Under the pieces are notes generated by a model, which ran no database searches, was not told the origin of the DNA, and saw only the letters and a program-made list of their open reading frames with translations. From Aquimarina megaterium XH134 (GTDB lineage: Bacteria; Bacteroidota; Bacteroidia; Flavobacteriales; Flavobacteriaceae): 64,000 nt of DNA. A program made the position numbers and the translations under genes. Positions 27,686 to 36,766 of the stretch are shown here, in pieces (the first letter of the stretch is position 1; the number at the start of each line of letters is the position of its first letter). The stretch is from NCBI RefSeq assembly GCF_000520975.1, contig NZ_JACB01000043.1, forward strand, positions 1 through 64,000. The letters run 5' to 3'.

Positions 27686-28905
27686 TAAAAGCTGGTTCTA
27701 TAGCGTATGCGATACTAATTTGTATTGTAGTAGGGATATTTTGTTATTCACTGTTATTGATGAGTGGATATTCTAAAATACATCAGGGAATGCTTGATGC
27801 CCATGCCGAACTAGTATCTAACAATGAATCAGCACAAGAGTATTTTCTTGCAAAAATAGAAGATATCGAAGAGAAGAGAATTACCATAGATGTTTTTGAT
27901 AATGGTATGGTTTCCTCTGGTAGTATAAAGCCATGGGGATTTTATAAGGTATTGTTAACCACTTCTGTTTTTAAGAAAGACACTATAAAAAGAGCAGCTT
28001 TGATAGGGCAGTGGCAAAAAGAAGATGCAATGGCACTATATCTTTCAGATGCATCTAAACCTTTATTTATGGTAGAAAAAGCCAAAATAACAGGTAATGT
28101 GTTTTTACCAAAATCAGGTATAAAAGCAGGGTATATCACTTCTAATGCATACCGAGATACAAAATTTTTGATAGGTACAAAACGTAATTCAAAAACGAGT
28201 TTACCAAAAATCGACCATGTAGATTTTGCATATGATATCGATAATGTACGCCAAATTAGGCTAAATGAAATAAAAGACGATGTTCTTTTATATAACAGTT
28301 TTAGTAAGCAAACACTGGTTATAGAAAGCGATACTATAATCATAAATAATAAAAAGCTTTCGGGAAATATTGTTATAAAATCTAAAGACTCTATCTATAT
28401 CAAAAAAAATAATGTATTAGAAGATATTATTATAGATGCTCCGAAAGTAGCTTTTGAATCTGGTTTTACTGGTAATGTACAGGTGTTAGCAGAGAAAGTA
28501 GTGGGACTTGAAGAAAATGTAGTTTTAAAATACCCATCGGGTATTTTGATGAATAGAGGTAATGTCGATAAAAGAGAAGTTACTATAGGAAAGAAAAGTA
28601 AGATTTTGGGAGGAGTGGTGATAAATGATATAAATAGAGGACTAGATAAGATAGTTACCGTAGAAGAAGATGCTGAAGTAATAGGTGATATCTACTGTAG
28701 TGGCAAGTTACAACTTAAAGGAAATGTAATAGGTACAGTATACACAAGTAACTTTTACCTTAGGACAGAAGCCTCTGCATATGATAATTATATTTTAAAC
28801 GGAACAATTGATAGGAAAAGTCTTCCTGATGAATTTGTAAGGATACCGCTCTTTAAAAATAAAAGTGAATACTTTAAACCCTATGCAATTATTAAACAAA
28901 TATAG
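27682..28905 (+). CDS. Large pseudopilin-like protein with beta-helix domain, possible GspK counterpart
   Basis: The 407-residue protein starts at a GTG overlapping the previous TGA. Its N-terminus KAGSIAYAILICIVVGIFCY looks like a processed prepilin: a short leader, Ala-Gly, then a hydrophobic helix. It lacks the Glu at +5, as the tip pseudopilin GspK does. After about residue 210 there is a repetitive Ile/Val pattern (NVIGTVYTS, GNIVIKSKDSIYIKK, AEVIGDIYCSGKLQLKGN) typical of a bactofilin-like beta-helix. I infer a minor tip pseudopilin with an enlarged beta-helix head. The alternative is a simple membrane-anchored polymer-forming protein. Its end overlaps the next gene, another prepilin, supporting a shared pathway. 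Confidence 0.7.
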   Translation: MIKAGSIAYAILICIVVGIFCYSLLLMSGYSKIHQGMLDAHAELVSNNESAQEYFLAKIEDIEEKRITIDVFDNGMVSSGSIKPWGFYKVLLTTSVFKKDTIKRAALIGQWQKEDAMALYLSDASKPLFMVEKAKITGNVFLPKSGIKAGYITSNAYRDTKFLIGTKRNSKTSLPKIDHVDFAYDIDNVRQIRLNEIKDDVLLYNSFSKQTLVIESDTIIINNKKLSGNIVIKSKDSIYIKKNNVLEDIIIDAPKVAFESGFTGNVQVLAEKVVGLEENVVLKYPSGILMNRGNVDKREVTIGKKSKILGGVVINDINRGLDKIVTVEEDAEVIGDIYCSGKLQLKGNVIGTVYTSNFYLRTEASAYDNYILNGTIDRKSLPDEFVRIPLFKNKSEYFKPYAIIKQI

Positions 28906-29224
28906 TGTTAAAGCGGGGTCTGTTATAGAATCGGTAATTGCCATGACTATCATTGCAATTTGCTTGTCTATGGCACTAATAATTTATAGTAGAGTGTTGG
29001 GCTCTGATCATAGTATTGCTCATTATCAGGCTCGGCAAAAAGTAAAAGAATTGTTTTGGGAAACAAAAAGTGAAAAACAATTTATAGATGAAGATTATGA
29101 TTTTGAATCTTTTACCGTAGTAAAAAAAGTAGAGAAATTAGAAAATAACGCAGGATATAAAGTTGTATTTACGATAAAGGTACAATCAAAAAAAGAAACA
29201 TATCAATACATTGTTAGAGAATAA
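28883..29224 (+). CDS. Pseudopilin-like protein, GspI-like
   Basis: The N-terminus reads KAGSVIESVIAMTIIAICLS, which is the prepilin pattern: Gly before the cleavage site, hydrophobic +1 to +4, and Glu at +5. I use the ATG at 28883, though a GTG at 28865 is also possible. Both overlap the previous stop. The mature protein is about 100 residues with a small charged beta domain, in the size range of GspI/GspH. It should be inserted in the inner membrane, cut by the prepilin peptidase, and joined to a short pseudopilus. Assignment to I rather than H rests on the ESVIA motif and order, so it is tentative. Confidence 0.78.
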   Translation: MQLLNKYSVKAGSVIESVIAMTIIAICLSMALIIYSRVLGSDHSIAHYQARQKVKELFWETKSEKQFIDEDYDFESFTVVKKVEKLENNAGYKVVFTIKVQSKKETYQYIVRE

Positions 29225-29705
29225 AAAACATATACGATTACAAGCATTTACAATGCTAGAACTCGTTATTGGCATGGTGATATCATCATTGGTGATTACG
29301 ATGGTATATGTTATTTATGATAATTTATCTAGACAAGTAGTGGTTTATGCAGATCAACAAGATGATTTAATGACATATAACCAGTTTCAAAACCTTTTTT
29401 CAAAAGATGTTCAACTTAGTACATCTATAGATATAGATGATGATAGACATATTGTATTAGAGAGTACTAATAAAGAGATACACTATTTTTTCAAAACAGA
29501 AAAAATCATTAGAAAAGCAGAAGCTGTAGATACTTTTAATATAAAAGTTCTGGAGGTTCAGTTTGACCAAAACGAAAAAATTGAGGAAAAATATCAACTT
29601 ATAAAACTTAAGATTGAGATACTTGGAGCAAGTTTTGATTTTTTTGAATCAAAAGAAATTTCTCTTGCATCGAGAATGAATAATTATTTGCTGGATGAGT
29701 ATTAA
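29211..29705 (+). CDS. Pseudopilin-like protein, GspJ-like
   Basis: The 164-residue product begins at TTG and overlaps the previous stop. Its leader KKHIRLQA is followed by FTMLELVIGMVISSLVITMV. The +5 Glu and the hydrophobic helix fit a type IV prepilin, but the residue at -1 is Ala instead of Gly. The size and the C-terminal beta-rich head fit GspJ, which caps the pseudopilus with I and K. Its start near the GspI-like stop implies translational coupling. The family is certain as a pseudopilin, but the letter is an inference. Confidence 0.78.
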   Translation: MLENKKHIRLQAFTMLELVIGMVISSLVITMVYVIYDNLSRQVVVYADQQDDLMTYNQFQNLFSKDVQLSTSIDIDDDRHIVLESTNKEIHYFFKTEKIIRKAEAVDTFNIKVLEVQFDQNEKIEEKYQLIKLKIEILGASFDFFESKEISLASRMNNYLLDEY

Positions 29706-30828
29706 TATTTCAACATATAAAACGAAAAATGTCACTAAGGCAAAGAAGAAAAACGATAGTTTTTTCTCTAAAGAAGTGAGTTTTGGTAATCGTTTTTCTG
29801 ATAAAGATAAAATGGATTTCTATAAAGAACTTTCTGTTTTATTAAATTCTGGGGTAGATTTTAGAAAGGCACTTGAAATATTAAAAGACCAGCAAAAAAA
29901 GGAGAAACACAAGAATCTGATACAGGCTATAACAAAAGAAGTGGTGCAAGGTAAAGCCTTATTCGAGGCGTTACGAGACTCTGGGAAGTTTTCTCCGTAT
30001 GAATACTTTAGTGTTAAAATTGGGGAAGAGACCAGAAAATTAGACGAAGTATTACTAGAATTATTTCAGTACTTCGATAGAAAAGTAAAAATGAGGAGGC
30101 AGTTGTTATCGGTTTTTACATATCCTTCGTTTGTATTACTGTTAACTTTTGGAGTACTTTATTTTATGATGAAGTACGTCGTACCTATGTTCGCTACTGT
30201 ATTTAAACAGTTTGGAAAAGATTTACCAAACTTAACTAAAAAAATTATTTATGTTTCAGAGCATTTTTCAACCATAAGTATAGTTTTTGGTATTGTTTTG
30301 ATCTCCATAATAGCTTTTCACTTTTACTTTAAAAACAGGACTTTTTATAGAAAAGCAATATCTAATGTAATTATACGAATCCCATTTTTTGGTAAACTGG
30401 TAAGAAAAATATACATCACACGTTTTTGTCAATCGCTAAGCTTATTATTATCTGCAAAAACTCCATTAGTAACTTCTTTGGATTTAGTGCAGCGTATGAT
30501 ATCCTTTTATCCGTTAGAATCAAGTTTAGATATGATCAAAAAAGAAGTAACAAAAGGAACTCTTTTTTCAAAAGCGTTAGCCAAACATTCTATATACGAT
30601 TTTAAATTAGTTTCGCTTGTTAGCGTAGCCGAACAAGTAAATAAATTAGATGATATGTTTGAACGATTGGCTAAACAATATGATGAAGAAGTGCAGCACC
30701 AAACTAAGATGATTGGTGTTATTATGGAACCATTAATAATTGTAATCATAGGTTTGGTTGTGGGTACTGTATTAATTGCAATGTATTCACCAATGTTTGA
30801 TTTAAGTAAAATTATTCAACCTTCTTAA
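29695..30828 (+). CDS. gspF: Type II secretion/type IV pilus inner-membrane platform protein GspF
   Basis: The 377-residue protein has two repeats of the T2SSF domain (FYKELSVLLNSGVDFRKALEIL and FCQSLSLLLSAKTPLVTSLDLV) and three membrane segments (about 140-165, 195-220, 340-365). That is the layout of GspF/PilC. It forms the central inner-membrane platform around which the ATPase drives pseudopilus growth. The N-terminal cytoplasmic part is short, about 40 residues before the first repeat. It overlaps the GspJ-like gene by 11 bp and precedes the GspG-like gene by 9 bp. Confidence 0.93.
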   Translation: MSINISTYKTKNVTKAKKKNDSFFSKEVSFGNRFSDKDKMDFYKELSVLLNSGVDFRKALEILKDQQKKEKHKNLIQAITKEVVQGKALFEALRDSGKFSPYEYFSVKIGEETRKLDEVLLELFQYFDRKVKMRRQLLSVFTYPSFVLLLTFGVLYFMMKYVVPMFATVFKQFGKDLPNLTKKIIYVSEHFSTISIVFGIVLISIIAFHFYFKNRTFYRKAISNVIIRIPFFGKLVRKIYITRFCQSLSLLLSAKTPLVTSLDLVQRMISFYPLESSLDMIKKEVTKGTLFSKALAKHSIYDFKLVSLVSVAEQVNKLDDMFERLAKQYDEEVQHQTKMIGVIMEPLIIVIIGLVVGTVLIAMYSPMFDLSKIIQPS

Positions 30829-30837
30829 AAAAGGAAA

Positions 30838-31260
30838 ATGAAGATAAAAAAGAACACCAGTAAAAAGGTTTATGTAAAGGCATATTCGATGTCAGAATTA
30901 GTAATTGTATTATGTATTATTGGGATTTTAATACTATTGGTATTACCAAACCAAACGGCTGTAGTATCACAAGCAAAAGCTATTGAAGCCCAGAGTATGC
31001 TTAACCATCTGTATGGATTAGAGAAGAGCTATTTTTATCGAAACTCTAAGTATACAACCGATTTTGAAGCCTTAGGCTTTGAACCAGCGCTATCTATTAG
31101 TGAAGGAGGACAGGCTGTGTATAGAATTGAGATCACAGAGGCGTCTACTAATTCTTTTAAAGCAAGAGCGGTTTCTCTATCCGATTTTGATGGCGATGGT
31201 ACTTTTAATACCTGGGAGATTGATCATAATAAGTTATTAAAAGAAACGGTAAAGGACTAA
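30838..31260 (+). CDS. gspG: Major pseudopilin GspG-like
   Basis: The 140-residue protein has the leader KVYVKA and then YSMSELVIVLCIIGILILLV, a standard prepilin helix with Glu at +5. The residue before the cut is Ala. The rest fits GspG: a helix with AIEAQSMLNHLYGLEKSYFY and a C-terminal loop DFDGDGTFNTWEID. That acidic loop looks like the calcium-binding site of major pseudopilins. It ends exactly at the start of the prepilin peptidase gene (1-bp overlap). GspG forms the body of the pseudopilus that pushes substrates through the secretin. Confidence 0.85.
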   Translation: MKIKKNTSKKVYVKAYSMSELVIVLCIIGILILLVLPNQTAVVSQAKAIEAQSMLNHLYGLEKSYFYRNSKYTTDFEALGFEPALSISEGGQAVYRIEITEASTNSFKARAVSLSDFDGDGTFNTWEIDHNKLLKETVKD

Positions 31261-31745
31261 TGACATACGTATTAGTATCCATTTTATTCATCTCTTTGGG
31301 GATAATGTTATATCAAGATGTCAGGTATAGACATATACATATTGGGCTACCTATTTTGGTGTTTGTGGTGAGTATGTATATGAATAAAGATATCATAGTT
31401 CTTTTTGATGGTTTGAAATCATTGGCGTTTATTGGAATTAATTTTCTTTCAATAGTAACATATTTTTCCATTAAAAAATCAAAATTTCAAAATCCATTTC
31501 AACAATATATTGGTATAGGAGATTTGGTGTTTTTAATCGCCGTAATTCCTCTCTTTTCCTTTAGAAATTATATGCTGTTCTTTATTTCTGGGATGATATT
31601 GTCTTTAGTATTGTATGCGATATTTCAGAATAAAAGCGAACAGAAAACAATACCATTAGCAGGATATTTATCACTATATATCATTGGTTTGATGATTCCT
31701 AATCTATTTTTATCAACTAACATTTTTTACGACTTTATCATTTGA
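31260..31745 (+). CDS. Short prepilin peptidase (A24 family, GxGD)
   Basis: The 161-residue membrane protein has the catalytic Asp20 in YQDVRYRHI and Asp88 in YIGIGDLVFL, the two aspartates of type IV prepilin peptidases. It lacks the N-terminal Cys-containing methylase part of GspO/PilD, so it is of the short A24 (TadV/CpaA/EppA-like) form. It has about six hydrophobic segments. It should cut the leaders of the nearby prepilins in the inner membrane. It overlaps both neighbours (1 and 4 bp), so it is part of the operon. Confidence 0.88.
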   Translation: MTYVLVSILFISLGIMLYQDVRYRHIHIGLPILVFVVSMYMNKDIIVLFDGLKSLAFIGINFLSIVTYFSIKKSKFQNPFQQYIGIGDLVFLIAVIPLFSFRNYMLFFISGMILSLVLYAIFQNKSEQKTIPLAGYLSLYIIGLMIPNLFLSTNIFYDFII

Positions 31746-33157
31746 GCACTGATACCAACATACAAATATCTGTAGAACTAAAACAGCTTATTAATGCTGA
31801 TTTAGCACATCATTATAGTATTATTCCTAAGAACAATACCGAAGATGTAATGGAACTCTATATTGACGCAGAAAAAGTAAATTCTCAGGTCAAGGAAGAG
31901 TTAGAATTGTATTTGGGAAAACCATTAAAGTTTGATGAGATTTCGTCAGAGAGACTAAATAAAGCATTGTTTGTCTATTACAGAAAGAATAATAGAGATC
32001 AGGAAGCAACACAAAGTATATCTACTGTAGAAAGTAGTTTTTTGGATACTTTGATTTTTGAAGCTAAATCTATTGGTAGTAGTGATATTCATTTCGAAGT
32101 GTATGAAGAAGAAGCAAGAGCAAGACTGCGTATTGATGGTGTTTTAGTTGAAAAATATAAAATTCCTAAAGAGAGTTATTTAGAATTAGTAAATAAGATA
32201 AAAATAGAATCTAATCTGGATATCACAGAAAAAAGATTACCACAAGACGGAAGGATCGATTATAAAGATTTTGATATTAGAGTTTCTATATTACCCACCT
32301 TACATGGTGAAAAAGTGGTAATGCGTCTGTTAGGAAAAGATGCTTCTAATATTAGATTAGAAGACTTGGGGTTGGAGTTAGAAGAAAAAGAAAAATATCT
32401 TGAAGCCGTAAAAAAGAATAATGGTATTGTATTAATTAGCGGACCTACCGGATCTGGTAAAACAACAACGCTATATGCTACGCTTAAACTCCTTAATGAT
32501 GTAAAAAGAAATATAGTAACTGTAGAAGATCCGATTGAATATACGTTAAAAGGAATTAATCAAGTACAACTTAAAGAAGACATCGGACTTACTTTTTCTT
32601 CTGCATTACGGTCATTTTTACGACAAGATCCAGACATAATCATGCTTGGAGAAATCAGGGATGCCGAGACAGCCAAAATGGCTATCAGGGCTTCATTAAC
32701 AGGGCATTTAGTGTTGTCTACAATACATACTAATTCTGCACTGGGAACCATATCCAGATTAGTTGATATGGGAGTTCCTGCATTTTATATTGCAGAGACC
32801 TTAAACCTATCTGTTGCACAGCGATTGGTTAGAAAATTATGTCCACATTGTAAAAAAGAGACTCCTTTTAATGAAGAAGAACTTCCTAGAAATTATAAAC
32901 TTCCTAGGGCCTTATCCACACATCATATGCCAGTAGGATGCACAGAATGTTACTATACCGGGTATAAGGGTAGAAGAGCAATTTATGAAATTGTATCGAT
33001 CACAGATGATGTCGTGAATGCTATTAAAAATAATAGCCATAATCTAGAACAAAATATAAGTTATAAATACCAAAGCCTTGCGGATAAAGCTTTTAATTTA
33101 TTAGAAGAAGGGGAAACTTCTCTCGAAGAAATTTATTCGCTGCTAATCAAAGCTTAA
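31742..33157 (+). CDS. gspE: Type II secretion/pilus assembly ATPase GspE
   Basis: The 471-residue protein starts at TTG overlapping the previous stop. Walker A is GPTGSGKT (residues 234-241). Walker B is near 296-307 (DPDIIMLGEIRD), followed by the His box with LSTIHTNSA. Two CxxC pairs (CPHCKK and CTECYY, about 367 and 400) form the zinc-binding site of GspE/PilB, and AIYEI follows. The N-terminal N2-type domain contains SSDIHFEVYEEEARARLRID. It is a cytoplasmic hexameric ATPase that powers pseudopilus extension by contacting GspL and GspF. It is slightly shorter than E. coli GspE, as the N1 domain is small. Confidence 0.95.
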   Translation: MSTDTNIQISVELKQLINADLAHHYSIIPKNNTEDVMELYIDAEKVNSQVKEELELYLGKPLKFDEISSERLNKALFVYYRKNNRDQEATQSISTVESSFLDTLIFEAKSIGSSDIHFEVYEEEARARLRIDGVLVEKYKIPKESYLELVNKIKIESNLDITEKRLPQDGRIDYKDFDIRVSILPTLHGEKVVMRLLGKDASNIRLEDLGLELEEKEKYLEAVKKNNGIVLISGPTGSGKTTTLYATLKLLNDVKRNIVTVEDPIEYTLKGINQVQLKEDIGLTFSSALRSFLRQDPDIIMLGEIRDAETAKMAIRASLTGHLVLSTIHTNSALGTISRLVDMGVPAFYIAETLNLSVAQRLVRKLCPHCKKETPFNEEELPRNYKLPRALSTHHMPVGCTECYYTGYKGRRAIYEIVSITDDVVNAIKNNSHNLEQNISYKYQSLADKAFNLLEEGETSLEEIYSLLIKA

Positions 33158-33159
33158 TT

Positions 33160-35055
33160 ATGAAGAAATTTTTATATTATATAGTATTAGTTTGTATAAT
33201 TCCACTTTCGTATGGACAGCAGGACATGCAAAAGATCGAAGAACAAATTAATGCATATGCAGAGGAAACTCCCGAACTTAATGAAACGATACAGATTGAT
33301 GTCTCGGGACTAACACTATATGATTTTCTAACCTCTGTTGCAATAGAACACAAGCTAAATATAAGTGCAGATCAGGATCTTAACCAGATTGTTTCCAGTA
33401 GTTTTTTTAATGTTCCTGTTAAAGATGTGTTTCTTTTTGTGATCAAGAAATATAATCTAAGTATAGAGTTTATAAACAAAATCATTGTTTTTAAGAAAAC
33501 TGTAAAACCAAAAGAACTTCCGAAACCAAAAGTGCTTAAAGAAATCGATGTTACTTATAATAGTCAAAATGATTTCTTGGTGATTAAACTTAAAAACGAT
33601 TCTTTGCCTCGCGTAGCTAAAAAGATTACCGATGTATCTGGCAAAAATGTAATCTTAGGACCTAATGTAAAAAATGAAAAAGTTTCTGCTTATATCTTAA
33701 ATAGACCATTTGATCAGGTAATGGAGATGATGGCTAAATCTAATAAATTAATAGTGACCAAAGATGATAATGGGTTTTACTATGTAGAAAAAGATCAAGC
33801 GCCAGCAGTAGGTACAGCTACTAGATCGTCGAGGAAAGGTAAGAAAACCAGGGGCCCAGAATCATCTGCAGAAATTACGGTTCTTCCAAGTGGGTTTTTG
33901 AGTGTTCAGGCATTTGATGCCGATATTACTTCGTTGATATTAGAAGCAGCAGAAAAACTCAATGTAAACTATTTCATGTATGATAAACCTGAAGGAGCTA
34001 CAACAACATTGGTAGTAAACGAAATTACTTTTGATGAGCTTTTGGATCATGTTTTTATGGGTAAAAATAGTACGTATAAAAAAACAGATGATTTTTATCT
34101 TATCGGAGATCAAAATGGAGAAGGACTTAGGAGTACAGAACTTATACAACTAGAAAATAGAACAATAGAAACTGTTTTAGAAACATTACCTAAGGACTTG
34201 ATAGAAAATGTAGAACTTAAGGAGTTTATAGAACTTAATGGATTCGTGGTTTCTGGTTCAAGACCAAGAATATTAGAGTTAAAAGAATATATAAAACAAA
34301 TTGATAAAGTAGTACCTATGATCCTTATAGAGGTGCTTATAGTACAATATCAAAAAGGGTACGACATTCAAACCGGGATTAAAGCAGGAATTGATAAAAA
34401 AGAGAGAGTTACTTCTGGGGCTTTATTTCCGCAATCTGAAGTTACTATAAATTCATCTTCTGTAAATAAGTTGATCGATGCTTTTAATGGGTTTGGTATT
34501 TTTAACCTGGGTAAAGTTGCAAAAGACTTCTATCTTAGTTTAAAAGCTCTAGAAAATAATTCTATAATCCGATTGCAATCAACTCCCAAGATTTCTACAC
34601 TAAGTGGCCATGAAGCAAAAATTTCTATCGGAGAAACTAATTATTACTTCGAACAAAATAATAGATTGATTAATAATGGAGTAAGTAGTGATATTTTACA
34701 GTCAGGTCAATGGAAAGCTACAGATGCAAATTTAAGTGTTAATATAAAACCTTTTGTCTCTAAAGATGAACAAATAACACTAACTATTGTTGTAGAAAAG
34801 AGTGCCTTTTTAGGAAGAGCAGGAGAGAACGCTCCACCAGGAAAATCAACCCAGCAGTTTGAGTCCTTGGTTCGAGTACGAAATGGTGAAATGATCCTTC
34901 TGGGAGGATTGGATGAATTAGAAAAAGAAAACTCTGGGACCGGTACACCTGTTTTATCTAGAATACCAATAATAAAGTGGTTTTTTAGTAGTAAAACCAA
35001 GAAAAAGAAGAAGTCAAAGTTACACGTGTTTATTAAACCGACTGTTGTTTACTAA
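33160..35055 (+). CDS. gspD: Secretin GspD/PilQ-like
   Basis: This 631-residue protein has a signal peptide (cut near SYGQQ). N-domain and STN-like modules cover about 45-110 and 145-215. From about 400 the secretin barrel follows (VPMILIEVLIVQYQKGYDIQ, RLQSTPKISTLSGHEAKISI, RVRNGEMILLGGLDELEKEN, VLSRIPIIKWFFSS). The last motif, including the IP-x-[LI] loop, marks the GspD/PilQ family. It makes the outer-membrane channel for the machine. No pilotin-type signal is obvious, but a lipoprotein follows in the operon. The gene starts 2 bp after GspE, and its stop shares one base with the next ATG. Confidence 0.93.
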   Translation: MKKFLYYIVLVCIIPLSYGQQDMQKIEEQINAYAEETPELNETIQIDVSGLTLYDFLTSVAIEHKLNISADQDLNQIVSSSFFNVPVKDVFLFVIKKYNLSIEFINKIIVFKKTVKPKELPKPKVLKEIDVTYNSQNDFLVIKLKNDSLPRVAKKITDVSGKNVILGPNVKNEKVSAYILNRPFDQVMEMMAKSNKLIVTKDDNGFYYVEKDQAPAVGTATRSSRKGKKTRGPESSAEITVLPSGFLSVQAFDADITSLILEAAEKLNVNYFMYDKPEGATTTLVVNEITFDELLDHVFMGKNSTYKKTDDFYLIGDQNGEGLRSTELIQLENRTIETVLETLPKDLIENVELKEFIELNGFVVSGSRPRILELKEYIKQIDKVVPMILIEVLIVQYQKGYDIQTGIKAGIDKKERVTSGALFPQSEVTINSSSVNKLIDAFNGFGIFNLGKVAKDFYLSLKALENNSIIRLQSTPKISTLSGHEAKISIGETNYYFEQNNRLINNGVSSDILQSGQWKATDANLSVNIKPFVSKDEQITLTIVVEKSAFLGRAGENAPPGKSTQQFESLVRVRNGEMILLGGLDELEKENSGTGTPVLSRIPIIKWFFSSKTKKKKKSKLHVFIKPTVVY

Positions 35056-36242
35056 TGTTAGAACAGATAAAAAATAATATTTTAAAGCCTTTTCAGGAAA
35101 AACAATACGCTATTGTAGGTGTAATATTGGGAGATACTCCAATATACAATGTGCTTATAGTAGATAAGAAATCTGATGCTTTGTCGGTAGAAACTTCTTT
35201 TTCTACTGAGGATTTTAACGTTGTTAAAGATAAAGTGAATACATCAGTTCCTTTACTTCTTAATTTTTATGGAAAAGGGATTATAAATAAACAAGTTTCT
35301 GCAAAAGGAAACTATTTAAAAGAAGTATTGTTTAATGCTTCTATTGATGATTTTTATATTTATGAACTACATCAAAATCAACAAAATTTTATTTCAATTG
35401 TAAGAAAAGACGTCTTAGAAAAATTCTTTGCACTGTTTTTAGAAAATAAATATTTGGTTGTAGATTATAGTATTGGCCCTTTTGTAGGGGTGCTATTTAA
35501 AGGGCTATCTAATACTTCATCAATTATTTCTGCCGATTATGAATTGAGTTTTGAAAATGATTACCTAATAGAAACCCAAAAACTGGATACTATTACCAAA
35601 GAATATATCTTGGGAGAGGAGAAGATTAACAATATCCAGGTTCCTTTATTTTCTACACTACTTCATTATTTATATCCATCAGATGATTTTAGCTACGATG
35701 CAGAATTTTTGAAAGAAAATAAAAAAGAAAATGTACTTAAAAAGGCATTTAATACCGTAGCTACAGTATTGGGAATTTTTTTCCTGTCTGCATTATTGAT
35801 TAGCTATTTGTTATTGAATTACTATAATGACAAGTATGTAAGTTATGAATCTCAATTATATAATCTTAATGATACTTATAATCAAGTAAAAAAATTAGAA
35901 AACGAAAAAGAGAACAAAACAAAAATTCTTCAGGAATCGGGTATTTTAAATCAGAACTTTCTTTCTTTTTATATGTACCGTATAGTAAATTCTATTCCTG
36001 ATAATGTAGGACTTAATAGCTTGAAGGTAAACCCTACGCAGAAAAAGATCAAGAATTTTGAAAAGATAATATTTGAAACAAATACCATTATTATTAATGG
36101 TAATTCTAGTTCGAGTATGCCAATTAATTCTTGGGTTAAAGAATTGAAGAAGGAAAACTGGATTTCCAAAATAGAGATTTTGGATTTTAGTAAGAGTAGA
36201 AATAAAAAAAGTGAATTCACTTTAAAAATCATTGTAAAATAG
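35055..36242 (+). CDS. GspL/PilN-like inner-membrane assembly protein
   Basis: The 395-residue product has a cytoplasmic N-terminal domain (about 1-225) with no clear actin-type ATP motifs. A single membrane span follows (about 234-258, LGIFFLSALLISYLL), then a coiled coil and a PilN-like alpha/beta domain (about 280-395, IVNSIPDNVGLNSLKV, ... WVKELKKENWISKIEIL). That is the layout of GspL or of a PilM-PilN fusion. GspL recruits the ATPase GspE to the inner membrane. It shares single-base junctions with the genes on both sides. Confidence 0.8.
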   Translation: MLEQIKNNILKPFQEKQYAIVGVILGDTPIYNVLIVDKKSDALSVETSFSTEDFNVVKDKVNTSVPLLLNFYGKGIINKQVSAKGNYLKEVLFNASIDDFYIYELHQNQQNFISIVRKDVLEKFFALFLENKYLVVDYSIGPFVGVLFKGLSNTSSIISADYELSFENDYLIETQKLDTITKEYILGEEKINNIQVPLFSTLLHYLYPSDDFSYDAEFLKENKKENVLKKAFNTVATVLGIFFLSALLISYLLLNYYNDKYVSYESQLYNLNDTYNQVKKLENEKENKTKILQESGILNQNFLSFYMYRIVNSIPDNVGLNSLKVNPTQKKIKNFEKIIFETNTIIINGNSSSSMPINSWVKELKKENWISKIEILDFSKSRNKKSEFTLKIIVK

Positions 36243-36766
36243 TGTTTGCAAATTTAACATATAAACAAAAATTAATTGGGCTTATAGCGATTGGAATATT
36301 GCTATTCATGGCAGCGAATAAGAGGTCTTTTAAAATCACTCGACATGCCTATGATCAGGTTCGAGAATTAGAAGATAAGTTAGAATATGTAAACTCATCA
36401 ACAACCGATGTTACTCAAACACAGACAGAATTAAAGTTTTATGATAAAATAATAGGAAAACAGGGAGTAGAACCTGAAGAAATACAACAACAAATATTGG
36501 ATTTTGCATCTACTTATGATAATGTGTATGTTTTTAACTTAGATGAAATCCATATAGCAGAAAGTAATGGTTTTAATGTAATTAGTAACCAATTGACACT
36601 AGAAGGAGATTTTAATGGACTATTAGAAATAGTGTATGCATTTGAGAAAGAGTTTAAGTTTTCAAATATTGTTAGTATTTCATTTGTAAAAGAAAAAGAA
36701 TTCCAAACACGAAAAAATAAATTAAGAGTAAAGATAATATTTCAGAATTATGAAAAAAATAGTTAA
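36242..36766 (+). CDS. GspM/PilO-like protein
   Basis: The 174-residue protein starts at GTG on the previous stop's last base. It has one short N-terminal membrane segment (about 10-25), a coiled coil (YDQVRELEDKLEYVNSS) and an alpha/beta C-terminal domain (GDFNGLLEIVYAFEKEFKFS, a PilO/GspM signature-like pattern; about 90-174). GspM and PilO partner with GspL/PilN in the inner membrane. The order L then M supports the assignment. It overlaps the next lipoprotein gene by 17 bp. Confidence 0.78.
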   Translation: MFANLTYKQKLIGLIAIGILLFMAANKRSFKITRHAYDQVRELEDKLEYVNSSTTDVTQTQTELKFYDKIIGKQGVEPEEIQQQILDFASTYDNVYVFNLDEIHIAESNGFNVISNQLTLEGDFNGLLEIVYAFEKEFKFSNIVSISFVKEKEFQTRKNKLRVKIIFQNYEKNS

